Assembly (NCBI RefSeq): GCF_028554725.1
Contig: NC_071672.1
Coordinates: forward strand, 7,532,501 to 7,596,500
Reading direction: 5' to 3'
Source: Zeugodacus cucurbitae
Lineage: Eukaryota; Arthropoda; Insecta; Diptera; Tephritidae
DNA: 64,000 nt
The notes below the pieces were generated by a model. That model was not told the DNA's origin. It saw only the letters and a list, made by a program, of their open reading frames with translations, and did no database searches. The translations under genes and the position numbers were made by a program. The stretch's first letter is position 1. Each line of letters starts with the position of its first letter. This document shows, in pieces, positions 33,393 to 44,185 of this stretch.

Positions 33393-33997
33393 TTGTCTTG
33401 TCTTGTCTTGTCTTGTCTTGTCTTGTCTTGTCTTGTCTTGTCTTGTCTTGTCTTGTCTTGACTTGTCTTGTCTTGTCTTGTCTTGTCTTGTCTTGTCTTG
33501 TCTTGTCTTGTCTTGTCTTGTCTTGTCTTGTCTTGTCGTGTCTTGTCTTGTCTTGTCTTGTCTTGTCTTGTCTTGTCTTGTCTTGTCTTGTCTTGTCTTG
33601 TCTTGTCTTGTCTTGTCTTGTCTTGTCTTGTCTTGTCTTGTCTTGTCTTGTCTTGTCTTGTCTTGTCTTGTCTTGTCTTGTCTTGTCTTGTCTTGTCTTG
33701 TCTTGTCTTGTCTTGTCTTGTCTTGTCTTGTCTTGTCTTGTCTTGTCTTGTCTTGTCTTGTCTTGTCTTGTCTTGTCTTGTCTTGTCTTGTCTTGTCTTG
33801 TCTTGTCTTGTCTTGTCTTGTCTTGTCTTGTCTTGTCTTGTCTTGTCTTGTCTTGTCTTGTCTTGTCTTGTCTTGTCTTGTCTTGTCTTGTCTTGTCTTG
33901 TCTTGTCTTGTCTTGTCTTGTCTTGTCTTGTCTTGTCTTGTCTTGTCTTGTCTTGCCTTGTCTTGTCTTGTCTTGTCTTGTCTTGTCTTGTCTTGTC
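33393..33997. repeat. (TTGTC)n tract, 605 bp
   Basis: TTGAC at 33458, GTGTC near 33538, TTGCC near 33953. No CTGTC left edge. TTGAC marks a tract family seen at 34066, 34234, 36537, 36917, 36992, 39993, 47193 and 54308. Confidence 0.94.
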
Positions 33998-34002
33998 TTA
34001 TC

Positions 34003-34213
34003 TTCTTAATTAATTTAAAAGCAAATCAAACATAATAGTCTTGTCTTGTCTTGTCTTGTCTTGTCTTGACTTGTCTTGTCTTGTCTTGTCTTGTCTTGTC
34101 TTGTCTTGTCTTGTCTTGGGTTGTCTTGTCTTGTCTTGTCTTGTCTTGTCTTGTCTTGTCTTGTCTTGTCTTATCTTCTTAATTAATTTAAAAGCAAATC
34201 AAACATAATAGTC
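34003..34213. repeat. Tandem pair of type C spacers, 173 bp apart
   Basis: C spacers start at 34003 and 34176, each followed by TAGTC TTGTC (not CTGTC) and a TTGAC a few units on. The tract between them contains TTGGG at 34116-34120. Confidence 0.9.
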
Positions 34214-35108
34214 TTGTCTTGTCTTGTCTTGTCTTGACTTGTCTTGTCTTGTCTTGTCTTGTCTTGTCTTGTCTTGTCTTGTCTTGTCTTGTCTTGTCTT
34301 GTCTTGTCTTGTCTTGTCTTGTCTTGTCTTGTCTTGTCTTGTCTTGTCTTGTCTTGTCTTGTCTTGTCTTGTCTTGTCTTGTCTTGTCTTGTCTTGTCTT
34401 GTCTTGTCTTGTCTTGTCTTGTCTTGTCTTGTCTTGTCTTGTCTTGTCTTGTCTTGTCTTGTCTTGTCTTGTCTTGTCTTGTCTTGTCTTGTCTTGTCTT
34501 GTCTTGTCTTGTCTTGTCTTGTCTTGTCTTGTCTTGTCTTGTCTTGTCTTGTCTTGTCTTGTCTTGTCTTGTCTTGTCTTGTCTTGTCTTGTCTTGTCTT
34601 GTCTTGTCTTGTCTTGTCTTGTCTTGTCTTGTCTTGTCTAGTCTTGTCTTGTCTTGTCTTGTCTTGTCTTGTCTTGTCTTGTCTTGTCTTGTCTTGTCTT
34701 GTCTTGTCTTGTCTTGTCTTGTCTTGTCTTGTCTTGTCTTGTCTTGTCTTGTCTTGTCTTGTCTTGTCTTGTCTTGTCTTGTCTTGTCTTGTCTTGTCTT
34801 GTCTTGTCTTGTCTTGTCTTGTCTTGTCTTGTCTTGTCTTGTCTTGTCTTGTCTTGTCTTGTCTTGTCTTGTCTTGTCTTGTCTTGTCTTGTCTTGTCTT
34901 GTCTTGTCTTGTCTTGTCTTGTCTTGTCTTGTCTTGTCTTGTCTTGTCTTGTCTTGTCTTGTCTTGTCTTGTCTTGTCTTGTCTTGTCTTGTCTTGTCTT
35001 GTCTTGTCTTGTCTTGTCTTGTCTTGTCTTGTCTTGTCTTGTCTTGTCTTGTCTTGTCTTGTCTTGTCTTGTCTTGTCTTGTCTTGTCTTGTCTTGTCTT
35101 GTCTTGTC
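34214..35108. repeat. (TTGTC)n tract, 895 bp
   Basis: TTGAC at 34234 and TAGTC at 34639; otherwise pure by eye, with about 400 and 465 bp perfect on either side of TAGTC. Followed by a B spacer, TTTTC cassette and A. Confidence 0.95.
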
Positions 35109-36192
35109 TTCTTAATTAGTTTAGAAACAAATAAAAAAAATGTCTTGTCTTGTCTTTTCTTGTCTTGTCTTTTCTTGTCTGGCCTTGTCTTGTCTTGTTT
35201 TGTCCTATCTTCTTAATTAATTTAAAAACAAATCAAACACAATTGTCTTGAGTTGTCTTGTATTTTCCTGTCTGGCCTTGTCTTGTCTTATCTTCTTAAT
35301 TAATTTAAAAACAAATCAAACACAATTGTCTTGTCTTGTCTTGTATTTTCCTGTTTCGCCTTGTCTTGTCTTATCTTCTTAATTAATTTAAAAACAAATC
35401 AAACACAATTGTCTTGTCTTGTCTTGTTTTGTCTTGTCATGTCTTGTCATGTCTTGTCTTGTCTTGTCTTGTCCTGTCTTGTCTTCTTAATTAGTTTAGA
35501 AACAAATAAAAAAACTGTCTTGCCTTGTTTTGTTTTGTCATGTCTTGTCATGTCATGTCTTCTCTTGTTTTGTCTTATCTTCTTAATTAATTTAAAAACA
35601 AATCAAACACAATTGTCTTGTCTTGTCTTGTATTTTCCAGTCTGGCCTTGTCTTGTCCTGTCTTGTCTTGTCTTGTCTTGTCTTGTCTTGTCTTGTCTTG
35701 TCTTGCCTTGTCTTGTCTTGTCTTGTCTTGTCTTTTCGTGTCTTGTCTTTTCTTGTCTGGTCTTGTCTTGTCTTGTCTTGTCTTGTCTTTTCGTGTCTTG
35801 TCTTTTCTTGTCTGGTCTTGTCTTGTCTTATCTTCTTAATTAATTTAAAAGCAAATCAAACATAATAGTCCTGTCTTGTCTTGTCTTGTCTTGTCTTGTC
35901 TTGTCTTGTCTTGTCTTGTCTTGTCTTGTCTTGTCTTGTCTTGTCTTGTCTTGTCTTGTCTTGTCTTCTTAATTAGTTTAGAAACAAATAAAAAAAATGT
36001 CTTGTCTTGTCTTTTCTTGTCTTGTCTTTTCTTGTCTGGCCTTGTCTTGTCTTGTTTTGTCCTATCTTCTTAATTAATTTAAAAACAAATCAAACACAAT
36101 TGTCTTGAGTTGTCTTGTATTTTCCTGTCTGGCCTTGTCTTGTCTTATCTTCTTAATTAATTTAAAAACAAATCAAACACAATTGTCTTGTC
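35109..36192. repeat. B-cassette module plus 0.8-kb unit copy 5
   Basis: B, TTTTC cassette, A, TTGAG, A, TTTCGCC, A, then the B', A, GTGTC, C (35833) series, a short tract of about 85 bp, B at 35966, TTTTC cassette and two A spacers. Confidence 0.86.
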
Positions 36193-36456
36193 TTGTCTTG
36201 TTTTGTCTTGTTTTGTATTGTCATGTCTTGTCATGTCTTGTCTTGTCTTGTCTTGTCCTGTCTTGTCTTCTTAATTAGTTTAGAAACAAATAAAAAAACT
36301 GTCTTGCCTTGTTTTGTTTTGTCATGTCTTGTCATGTCATGTCTTCTCTTGTTTTGTCTTATCTTCTTAATTAATTTAAAAACAAATCAAACACAATTGT
36401 CTTGTCTTGTCTTGTATTTTCCAGTCTGGCCTTGTATTGTCCTGTCTTGTCCTGTC

Positions 36457-36761
36457 TTGTCTTGTCTTGTCTTGTCTTGTCTTGTCTTGTCTTGTCTTGT
36501 CTTGCCTTGTCTTGTCTTGTCTTGTCTTGTCTTGTCTTGACTTGTCTTGTCTTGTCTTGTCTTGTCTTGTCTTGTCTTGTCTTGTCTTGTCTTGTCTTGT
36601 CTTGTCTTGTCTTGTCTTGTCTTGTCTTGTCTTGTCTTGTCTTGTCTTGTCTTGTCTTGTCTTGTCTTGTCTTGTCTTGTCTTGTCTTGTCTTGTCTTGT
36701 CTTGTCTTGTCTTGTCTTGTCTTGTCTTGTCTTGTCTTGTCTTGTCTTGTCTTGTCTTGTC
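36457..36761. repeat. (TTGTC)n tract, 305 bp, expanded interval
   Basis: TTGCC near 36502 as in sister units, then TTGAC at 36537 and a pure run of about 220 bp that sister units lack. Confidence 0.93.
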
Positions 36762-36846
36762 TTTTCGTGTCTTGTCTTTTCTTTTCTGGTCTTGTCTTGT
36801 CTTGTCTTGTCTTGTCTTTTCGTGTCTTGTCTTTTCTTGTCTGGTC

Positions 36847-37266
36847 TTGTCTTGTCTTGTCTTGTCTTGTCTTGTCTTGTCTTGTCTTGTCTTGTCTTGT
36901 CTTGTCTTGTCTTGTCTTGACTTGTCTTGTCTTGTCTTGTCTTGTCTTGTCTTGTCTTGTCTTGTCTTGTCTTGTCTTGTCTTGTCTTGTCTTGACTTGT
37001 CTTGTCTTGTCTTGTCTTGTCTTGTCTTGTCTTGTCTTGTCTTGTCTTGTCTTGTCTTGTCTTGTCTTGTCTTGTCTTGTCTTGTCTTGTCTTGTCTTGT
37101 CTTGTCTTGTCTTGTCTTGTCTTGTCTTGTCTTGTCTTGTCTTGTCTTGTCTTGTCTTGTCTTGTCTTGTCTTGTCTTGTCTTGTCTTGTCTTGTCTTGT
37201 CTTGTCTTGTCTTGTCTTGTCTTGTCTTGTCTTGTCTTGTCTTGTCTTGTCTTGTCTTGTCTTGTC
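36847..37266. repeat. (TTGTC)n tract, 420 bp
   Basis: TTGAC at 36917 and 36992, 75 bp apart; pure afterwards. Sits where sister units have TTATC and a type C spacer. Confidence 0.93.
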
Positions 37267-37488
37267 TTCTTAATTAGTTTAGAAACAAATAAAAAAAATG
37301 TCTTGTCTTGTCTTTTCTTGTCTTGTCTTTTCTTGTCTGGCCTTGTCTTGTCTTGTTTTGTCCTATCTTCTTAATTAATTTAAAAACAAATCAAACACAA
37401 TTGTCTTGAGTTGTCTTGTATTTTCCTGTCTGGCCTTGTCTTGTCTTATCTTCTTAATTAATTTAAAAACAAATCAAACACAATTGTC

Positions 37489-38025
37489 TTGTCTTGTCTT
37501 GTATTTTCCTGTTTCGCCTTGTCTTGTCTTATCTTCTTAATTAATTTAAAAACAAATCAAACACAATTGTCTTGTCTTGTCATGTCTTGTCTTGTCTTGT
37601 CCTGTCTTGTCTTCTTAATTATTTTAGAAACAAATAAAAAAACTGTCTTGCCTTGTTTTTTTTTGTCATGTCTTGTCATGTCATGTCTTCTCTTGTTTTG
37701 TCTTATCTTCTTAATTAATTTAAAAACAAATCAAACACAATTGTCTTGTCTTGTCTTGTATTTTCCAGTCTGGCCTTGTCTTGTCCTGTCTTGTCCTGTC
37801 TTGTCTTGTCTTGTCTTGTCTTGTCTTGTCTTGTCTTGTCTTGTCTTGTCTTGCCTTGTCTTGTCTTGTCTTGTCTTGTCTTTTCGTGTCTTGTCTTTTC
37901 TTGTCTGGTCTTGTCTTGTCTTGTCTTGTCTTGTCTTTTCGTGTCTTGTCTTTTCTTGTCTGGTCTTGTCTTGTCTTATCTTCTTAATTAATTTAAAAGC
38001 AAATCAAACATAATAGTCCTGTCTT
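37489..38025. repeat. 0.8-kb unit copy 7 (shortened)
   Basis: The ATGTC cassette is shortened, B' has ATTTTAGAAAC (near 37612), and one TTTTG step reads TTTTT (near 37658). GTGTC cassettes and C at 37981 are intact. Confidence 0.85.
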
Positions 38026-38796
38026 GTCTTGTCTTGTCTTGTCTTGTCTTGTCTTGTTTTGTTTTGTCTTGTTTTGTTTTGTCATGTCTTGTCATGTCAT
38101 GTCTTGACTTGTTTTGTCTTATCTTCTTAATTAATTTAAAAACAAATCAAACACAATTGTCTTGTCTTGCCTTGTATTTTCCTGTTTCGCCTTGTCTTGT
38201 GTTATCTTCTTAATTAATTAAAAAACAAATCAAACACAATTGTCTTGTCTTGTCTTGTCTTGTCTTGTCTTGTCTTGTCTTTTCGTGTCTTGTCTTGTCT
38301 TGTCTTGTCTTGTCTTGTCTTGTCTTGTCTTGTCTTGTCTTATCTTGTCTTGTCTTGTCTTGTCTTGTCTTGTCTTGTCTTGTCTTGTCTTGTCTTGTCT
38401 TGTCTTGTCCTGTCTTGTCTTCTTAATTAGTTTAGAAACAAATAAAAAAAATGTCTTGTCTTGTTTTGTTTTGTCATGTCTTGTCATGTCATGTCTTCTC
38501 TTGTTTTGTCTTATCTTCTTAATTAATTTAAAAACAAATCAAACACAATTGTCTTGTCTTGTCTTGTATTTTCCTGTCTGGCCTTGTCTTGTCTTATCTT
38601 CTTAATTAATTTAAAAACAAATCAAACACAATTGTCTTGTCTTGTCCTGTCTTGTCCTGTCCTGTCTTGTCTTGTCTTGTCTTGTCTTGTCTTGTCTTGT
38701 CTTGTCTTGTCTTGTCTTGTCTTGTCTTGTCTTGTCTTGTCTTGTCTTGTCTTGTCTTGTCTTGTCTTGTCTTGTCTTGTCTTGTCTTGTCTTGTC

Positions 38797-38825
38797 TTAA
38801 TTTAAAAACAAATCAAACACAATTG
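38797..38825 (+). repeat. Type D spacer, left-truncated type A (first of 39 copies)
   Basis: The 29-bp element starts TTAATTTAAAAAC directly after TTGTC and ends in the type A right end. It lacks the TTCTTAA start and the TTAATTAA palindrome. Starts read at 38797, 39438, 39499, 39663, 39724, 39775, 39856, 41373, 41766, 42529, 42640, 42784, 47233, 48001, 48057, 50521, 50924, 51747, 51818, 51979, 52578, 52996, 53711, 53797, 56888, 57671, 57742, 57803, 57962, 59873, 59944, 60005, 60169, 62356, 62447, 62508, 63646, 63737 and 63798. I saw none to the left of 38797. Confidence 0.94.
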
Positions 38826-39437
38826 TCTTGTCTTGTCTTGTCTTGTCCTGTCTTGTCTTCTTAATTAGTTTAGAAACAAATAAAAAAATGTCTTGTCTTG
38901 TTTTGTTTTGTCATGCCTTGTCATGTCATGTCTTCTCTTGTTTTGTCTTATCTTCTTAATTAATTTAAAAACAAATCAAACACAATTGTCTTGTCTTGTC
39001 TTGTATTTTCCTGTTTCGCCTTGTCTTGTCTTATCTTCTTAATTAATTTAAAAACAAATCAAACACAATTGTCTTGTCTTGTCTTGTATTTTCCTGTTTC
39101 GCCTTGTCTTGTCTTATCTTCTTAATTAATTTAAAAACAAATCAAACACAATTGTCTTGTCTTGTCTTGTTTTGTCTTGTCATGTCTTGTCATGTCTTGT
39201 CTTGTCTTGTCTTGTCCTGTCTTGTCTTCTTAATTAGTTTAGAAACAAATAAAAAAAACGGCTTGTCTTGTTTTGTTTTGTCTTGTCTTGTCTTGTCTTG
39301 TCTTGTCTTGTCTTGTCTTGTCTTGTCTTGTCTTGTCTTGTCTTGTCTTGTCTTGTCTTGTCTTGTCTTGTCTTGTCTTGTCTTGTCTTGTCTTGTCTTG
39401 TCTTGTCTTGTCTTGTCTTGTCTTGTCTTGTCTTGTC

Positions 39438-39884
39438 TTAATTTAAAAACAAATCAAACATAATTGTCTTGTCTTGTCTTGTCTTGTCTTGTCTTGTCTT
39501 AATTTAAAAACAAATCAAACACAATTGTCTTGTCTTGTCTTGTCTTGTCTTGTCTTGTCTTGTCTTGTCTTATCTTCTTAATTAATTTAAAAACAAATCA
39601 AACACAATTGTCTTGTCTTGTCTTGTCTTGTCTTGTCTTGTCTTGTCTTGTCTTGTCTTGTCTTAATTTAAAAACAAATCAAACACAATTGTCTTGTCTT
39701 GTCTTGTCTTGTCTTGTCTTGTCTTAATTTAAAAACAAATCAAACACAATTGTCTTGTCTTGTCTTGTCTTGTCTTAATTTAAAAACAAATCAAACATAA
39801 TTGTCTTGTCTTGTCTTGTCTTGTCTTGTCTTGTCTTGTCTTGTCTTGTCTTGTCTTAATTTAAAAACAAATCAAACACAATTG
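39438..39884. repeat. Type D cluster 1 (six copies)
   Basis: D starts at 39438, 39499, 39663, 39724, 39775 and 39856. Intervals of 61, 61 and 51 bp define a short D-plus-TTGTC unit. The copies at 39438 and 39775 end CATAATTG, the rest CACAATTG. One A spacer lies between the second and third. Confidence 0.92.
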
Positions 39885-39962
39885 TCTTGTCTTGTCTTGT
39901 CTTGTCTTGTCTTGTCCTGTCTTGTCTTCTTAATTAGTTTAGAAACAAATAAAAAAAATGTC

Positions 39963-40262
39963 TTGTCTTGTCTTGTCTTGTCTTGTCTTGTCTTGACTTG
40001 TCTTGTCTTGTCTTGTCTTGTCTTGTCTTGTCTTGGCTTGTCTTGTCTTGTCTTGTCTTGTCTTGTCTTGTCTTGTCTTGTCTTGTCTTGTCTTGTCTTG
40101 TCTTGTCTTGTCTTGTCTTGTCTTGTCTTGTCTTGTCTTGTCTTGTCTTGTCTTGTCTTGTCTTGTCTTGTCTTGTCTTGTCTTGTCTTGTCTTGTCTTG
40201 TCTTGTCTTGTCTTGTCTTGTCTTGTCTTGTCTTGTCTTGTCTTGTCTTGTCTTGTCTTGTC
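39963..40262. repeat. (TTGTC)n tract, 300 bp
   Basis: TTGAC near 39993 and TTGGC near 40033 near the left end, pure afterwards; flanked by B spacers on both sides. Confidence 0.94.
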
Positions 40263-41372
40263 TTCTTAATTAGTTTAGAAACAAATAAAAAAAATGTCTT
40301 GTCTTGTCTTTTCTTGTCTTGTCTTTTCTTGTCTGGCCTTGTCTTGTCTTGTTTTGTCCTATCTTCTTAATTAATTTAAAAACAAATCAAACACAATTGT
40401 CTTGAGTTGTCTTGTATTTTCCTGTCTGGCCTTGTCTTGTCTTATCTTCTTAATTAATTTAAAAACAAATCAAACACAATTGTCTTGTCTTGTCTTGTAT
40501 TTTCCTGTTTCGCCTTGTCTTGTCTTATCTTCTTATTTAAAAACAAATCAAACACAATTGTCTTGTCTTGTCTTGTCTTGTTTTGTCTTGTCATGTCTTG
40601 TCATGTCTTGTCTTGTCTTGTCCTGTCTTGTCTTCTTAATTAGGTTAGAAAGAAATAAAAAAACTGTCTGGCCTTGTTTTGTTTTGTCATGTCTTGTCAT
40701 GTCATGTCTTCTCTTGTTTTGTCTTATCTTCTTAATTAATTTAAAAACAAATCAAACACAATTGTCTTGTCTTGTCTTGTATTTTCCAGTCTGGCCTTGT
40801 CTTGTCCTGTCTTGTCCTGTCTTGTCTTGTCTTGTCTTGTCTTGTCTTGTCTTGTCTTGTCTTGTCTTGTCTTGTCTTGTCTTGTCTTGTCTTGTCTTGT
40901 CTTGCCTTGTCTTGTCTTGTCTTGTCTTGTCTTTTCGTGTCTTGTCTTGTCTTGTCTTGTCTTGTCTTGTCTTGTCTTGTCTTGTCTTGTCTTGTCTTGT
41001 CTTGTCTTGTCTTGTCTTGTTTTGTTTTGTCATGTCTTGTCATGTCATGTCTTGACTTGTTTTGTCTTATCTTCTTAATTAATTTAAAAACAAATCAAAC
41101 ACAATTGTCTTGTCTTGTCTTGTTTTTTCCTGTTTCGCCTTGTCTTGTGTTATCTTCTTAATTAATTAAAAAACAAATCAAACACAATTGTCTTTTCTTG
41201 TCTTGTCTTGTCTTGTCTTGTCTTGTCTTGTCTTGTCTTGTCTTGTCTTTTCGTGTCTTGTCTTGTCTTGTCTTGTCTTGTCTTGTCTTGTCTTGTCTTG
41301 TCTTGTCTTGTCTTATCTTGTCTTGTCTTGTCTTGTCTTGTCTTGTCTTGTCTTGTCTTGTCTTGTCTTGTC
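40263..41372. repeat. Mixed segment with a 5-bp spacer deletion
   Basis: B, TTTTC cassette, A, TTGAG, A, TTTCGCC, then an A spacer reading TTCTTATTTAAAAAC (near 40530; 5 bp lost, TTAATTAA destroyed). A diverged B' with AGGTTAGAAAGAAAT follows (near 40632), then A, CAGTCTGGCC tract, GTGTC, TTGAC cassette, A, GTGTTATC, E (41155) and a 195-bp tract. Confidence 0.86.
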
Positions 41373-43035
41373 TTAATTTAAAAACAAATCAAACACAATT
41401 GTCTTGTCTTGTCTTGTCTTGTCTTGTCCTGTCTTGTCTTCTTAATTAGTTTAGAAACAAATAAAAAAAATGTCTTGTCTTGTTTTGTTTTGTCATGTCT
41501 TGTCATGTCATGTCTTCTCTTGTTTTGTCTTATCTTCTTAATTAATTTAAAAACAAATCAAACACAATTGTCTTGTCTTGTCTTGTATTTTCCTGTCTGG
41601 CCTTGTCTTGTCTTATCTTCTTAATTAATTTAAAAACAAATCAAACACAATTGTCTTGTCTTGTCCTGTCTTGTCTTGTCTTGTCTTGTCCTGTCCTGTC
41701 TTGTCTTGTCTTGTCTTGTCTTGTCTTGTCTTGTCTTGTCTTGTCTTGTCTTGTCTTGTCTTGTCTTAATTTAAAAACAAATCAAACACAATTGTCTTGT
41801 CTTGTCTTGTCTTGTCTTGTCCTGTTTTGTCTTCTTAATTAGTTTAGAAACAAATAAAAAAAATGTCTTGTCTTGTTTTGTTTTGTCATGTCTTGTCATG
41901 TCATGTCTTCTCTTGTTTTGTCTTATCTTCTTAATTAATTTAAAAACAAATCAAACACAATTGTCTTGTCTTGTCTTGTATTTTCCTGTCTGGCCTTGTC
42001 TTGTCTTATCTTCTTAATTAATTTAAAAACAAATCAAACACAATTGTCTTGTCTTGTCTTGTATTTTCCTGTTTCGCCTTGTCTTGTCTTATCTTCTTAA
42101 TTAATTTAAAAACAAATCAAACACAATTGTCTTGTCTTGTCTTGTTTTGTCTTGTCATGTCTTGTCATGTCTTGTCTTGTCTTGTCTTGTCCTGTCTTGT
42201 CTTCTTAATTAGTTTAGAAACAAATAAAAAAAATGGCTTGTCTTGTTTTGTTTTGTCATGTCTTGTCATGTCATGTCTTCTCTTGTTTTATCTTATCTTC
42301 TTAATTAATTTAAAAACAAATCAAACACAATTGTCTTGTCTTGTCTTGTATTTTCCTGTCTGGCCTTGTCTTGTCTTATCTTCTTAATTAATTTAAAAAC
42401 AAATCAAACACAATTGTCTTGTCTTGTCCTGTCTTGTCTTGTCTTGTCTTGTCTTGTCCTGTCCTGTCTTGTCTTGTCTTGTCTTGTCTTGTCTTGTCTT
42501 GTCTTGTCTTGTCTTGTCTTGTCTTGTCTTAATTTAAAAACAAATCAAACATAATTGTCTTGTCTTGTCTTGTCTTGTCTTGTCTTGTCTTGTCTTGTCT
42601 TGTCTTGTCTTGTCTTGTCTTGTCTTGTCTTGTCTTGTCTTAATTTAAAAACAAATCAAACACAATTGTCTTGTCTTGTCTTGTCTTGTCTTATCTTCTT
42701 AATTAATTTAAAAACAAATCAAACACAATTATCTTGTCTTGTCTTGTCTTGTCTTGTCTTGTCTTGTCTTGTCTTGTCTTGTCTTAATTTAAAAACAAAT
42801 CAAACACAATTGTCTTGTCTTGTCTTGTCTTGTCTTGTCTTGTCTTGTCTTGTCTTGTCTTGTCTTGTCTTGTCTTGTCATGTCTTGTCATGTCATGTCT
42901 TCTCTTGTTTTGTCTTATCTTCTTAATTAATTTAAAAACAAATCAAACACAATTGTCTTGTCTTGTCTTGTATTTTCCTGTCTGGCCTTGTCTTGTCTTT
43001 TCTTCTTAATTAATTTAAAAACAAATCAAACACAA
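41373..43035. repeat. Type D cluster 2 with ATGGC-family unit 1
   Basis: D at 41373, 41766, 42529, 42640 and 42784, alternating with B and A cassettes. The B spacer near 42203 is followed by ATGGC (42233) and the TTTTG cassette ends in TTATC TTATC (near 42289): the marks of the right-hand HOR family. One A spacer end is followed by ATCTTG instead of GTCTTG (near 42730). Confidence 0.87.
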
Positions 43036-44185
43036 TTGTCTTGTCTTGTCCTGTCCTGTCTTGTCTTGTCTTGTCTTGTCTTGTCTTGTCTTGTCTTGTC
43101 TTGTCTTGTCTTGTCTTGTCTTGTCTTGTCTTGTCTTGTCTTGTCTTGTCTTGTCTTGTCTTGTCTTGTCTTGTCTTGTCTTGTCTTGTCTTGTCTTGTC
43201 TTGTCTTGTCTTGTCTTGTCTTGTCTTGTCTTGTCTTGTCTTGTCTTGTCTTGTCTTGTCTTGTCTTGTCTTGTCTTGTCTTGTCTTGTCTTGTCTTGTC
43301 TTGTCTTGTCTTGTCTTGTCTTGTCTTGTCTTGTCTTGTCTTGTCTTGTCTTGTCTTGTCTTGTCTTGTCTTGTCTTGTCTTGTCTTGTCTTGTCTTGTC
43401 TTGTCTTGTCTTGTCTTGTCTTGTCTTGTCTTGTCTTGTCTTGTCTTGTCTTGTCTTGTCTTGTCTTGTCTTGTCTTGTCTTGTCTTGTCTTGTCTTGTC
43501 TTGTCTTGTCTTGTCTTGTCTTGTCTTGTCTTGTCTTGTCTTGTCTTGTCTTGTCTTGTCTTGTCTTGTCTTGTCTTGTCTTGTCTTGTCTTGTCTTGTC
43601 TTGTCTTGTCTTGTCTTGTCTTGTCTTGTCTTGTCTTGTCTTGTCTTGTCTTGTCTTGTCTTGTCTTGTCTTGTCTTGTCTTGTCTTGTCTTGTCTTGTC
43701 TTGTCTTGTCTTGTCTTGTCTTGTCTTGTCTTGTCTTGTCTTGTCTTGTCTTGTCTTGTCTTGTCTTGTCTTGTCTTGTCTTGTCTTGTCTTGTCTTGTC
43801 TTGTCTTGTCTTGTCTTGTCTTGTCTTGTCTTGTCTTGTCTTGTCTTGTCTTGTCTTGTCTTGTCTTGTCTTGTCTTGTCTTGTCTTGTCTTGTCTTGTC
43901 TTGTCTTGTCTTGTCTTGTCTTGTCTTGTCTTGTCTTGTCTTGTCTTGTCTTGTCTTGTCTTGTCTTGTCTTGTCTTGTCTTGTCTTGTCTTGTCTTGTC
44001 TTGTCTTGTCTTGTCTTGTCTTGTCTTGTCTTGTCTTGTCTTGTCTTGTCTTGTCTTGTCTTGTCTTGTCTTGTCTTGTCTTGTCTTGTCTTGTCTTGTC
44101 TTGTCTTGTCTTGTCTTGTCTTGTCTTGTCTTGTCTTGTCTTGTCTTGTCTTGTCTTGTCTTGTCTTGTCTTGTCTTGTCTTGTC
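43036..44185. repeat. (TTGTC)n tract, 1150 bp, 225 perfect units
   Basis: Three TTGTC, two CTGTC, then 43061-44185 with no variant seen: 1125 bp, the longest perfect run in the window. Followed by a B spacer and TTTTC cassette. Confidence 0.95.

Larger units (their letters stand above)
36193..37488. repeat. 0.8-kb unit copy 6, expanded and lacking type C
   Basis: The CAGTCTGGCC to GTGTC interval, about 90 bp in other copies, is about 340 bp here (tract 36457-36761). The C spacer after the second GTGTC cassette is replaced by a 420-bp tract (36847-37266). TTGAC occurs in both tracts. Confidence 0.87.
38026..39962. repeat. Mixed segment; first type D spacers
   Basis: TTGAC cassette, A, TTTCGCC with GTGTTATC, E (38207), 180-bp tract with GTGTC, B, A, A, tract 38632-38796, first D (38797), B, A, two TTTCGCC-A cassettes, B with ACGGC (near 39259), then six D spacers at 39438-39884 separated by pure TTGTC runs of 5 to 27 units. 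Confidence 0.86.

Noticed and set aside
39438..39884. CRISPR-like array: short, partly palindromic direct repeats at regular spacing
   Set aside because: The sequence between the repeats is the same TTGTC pentamer every time, interval lengths vary from tens to over a thousand bases, and there are no cas genes.
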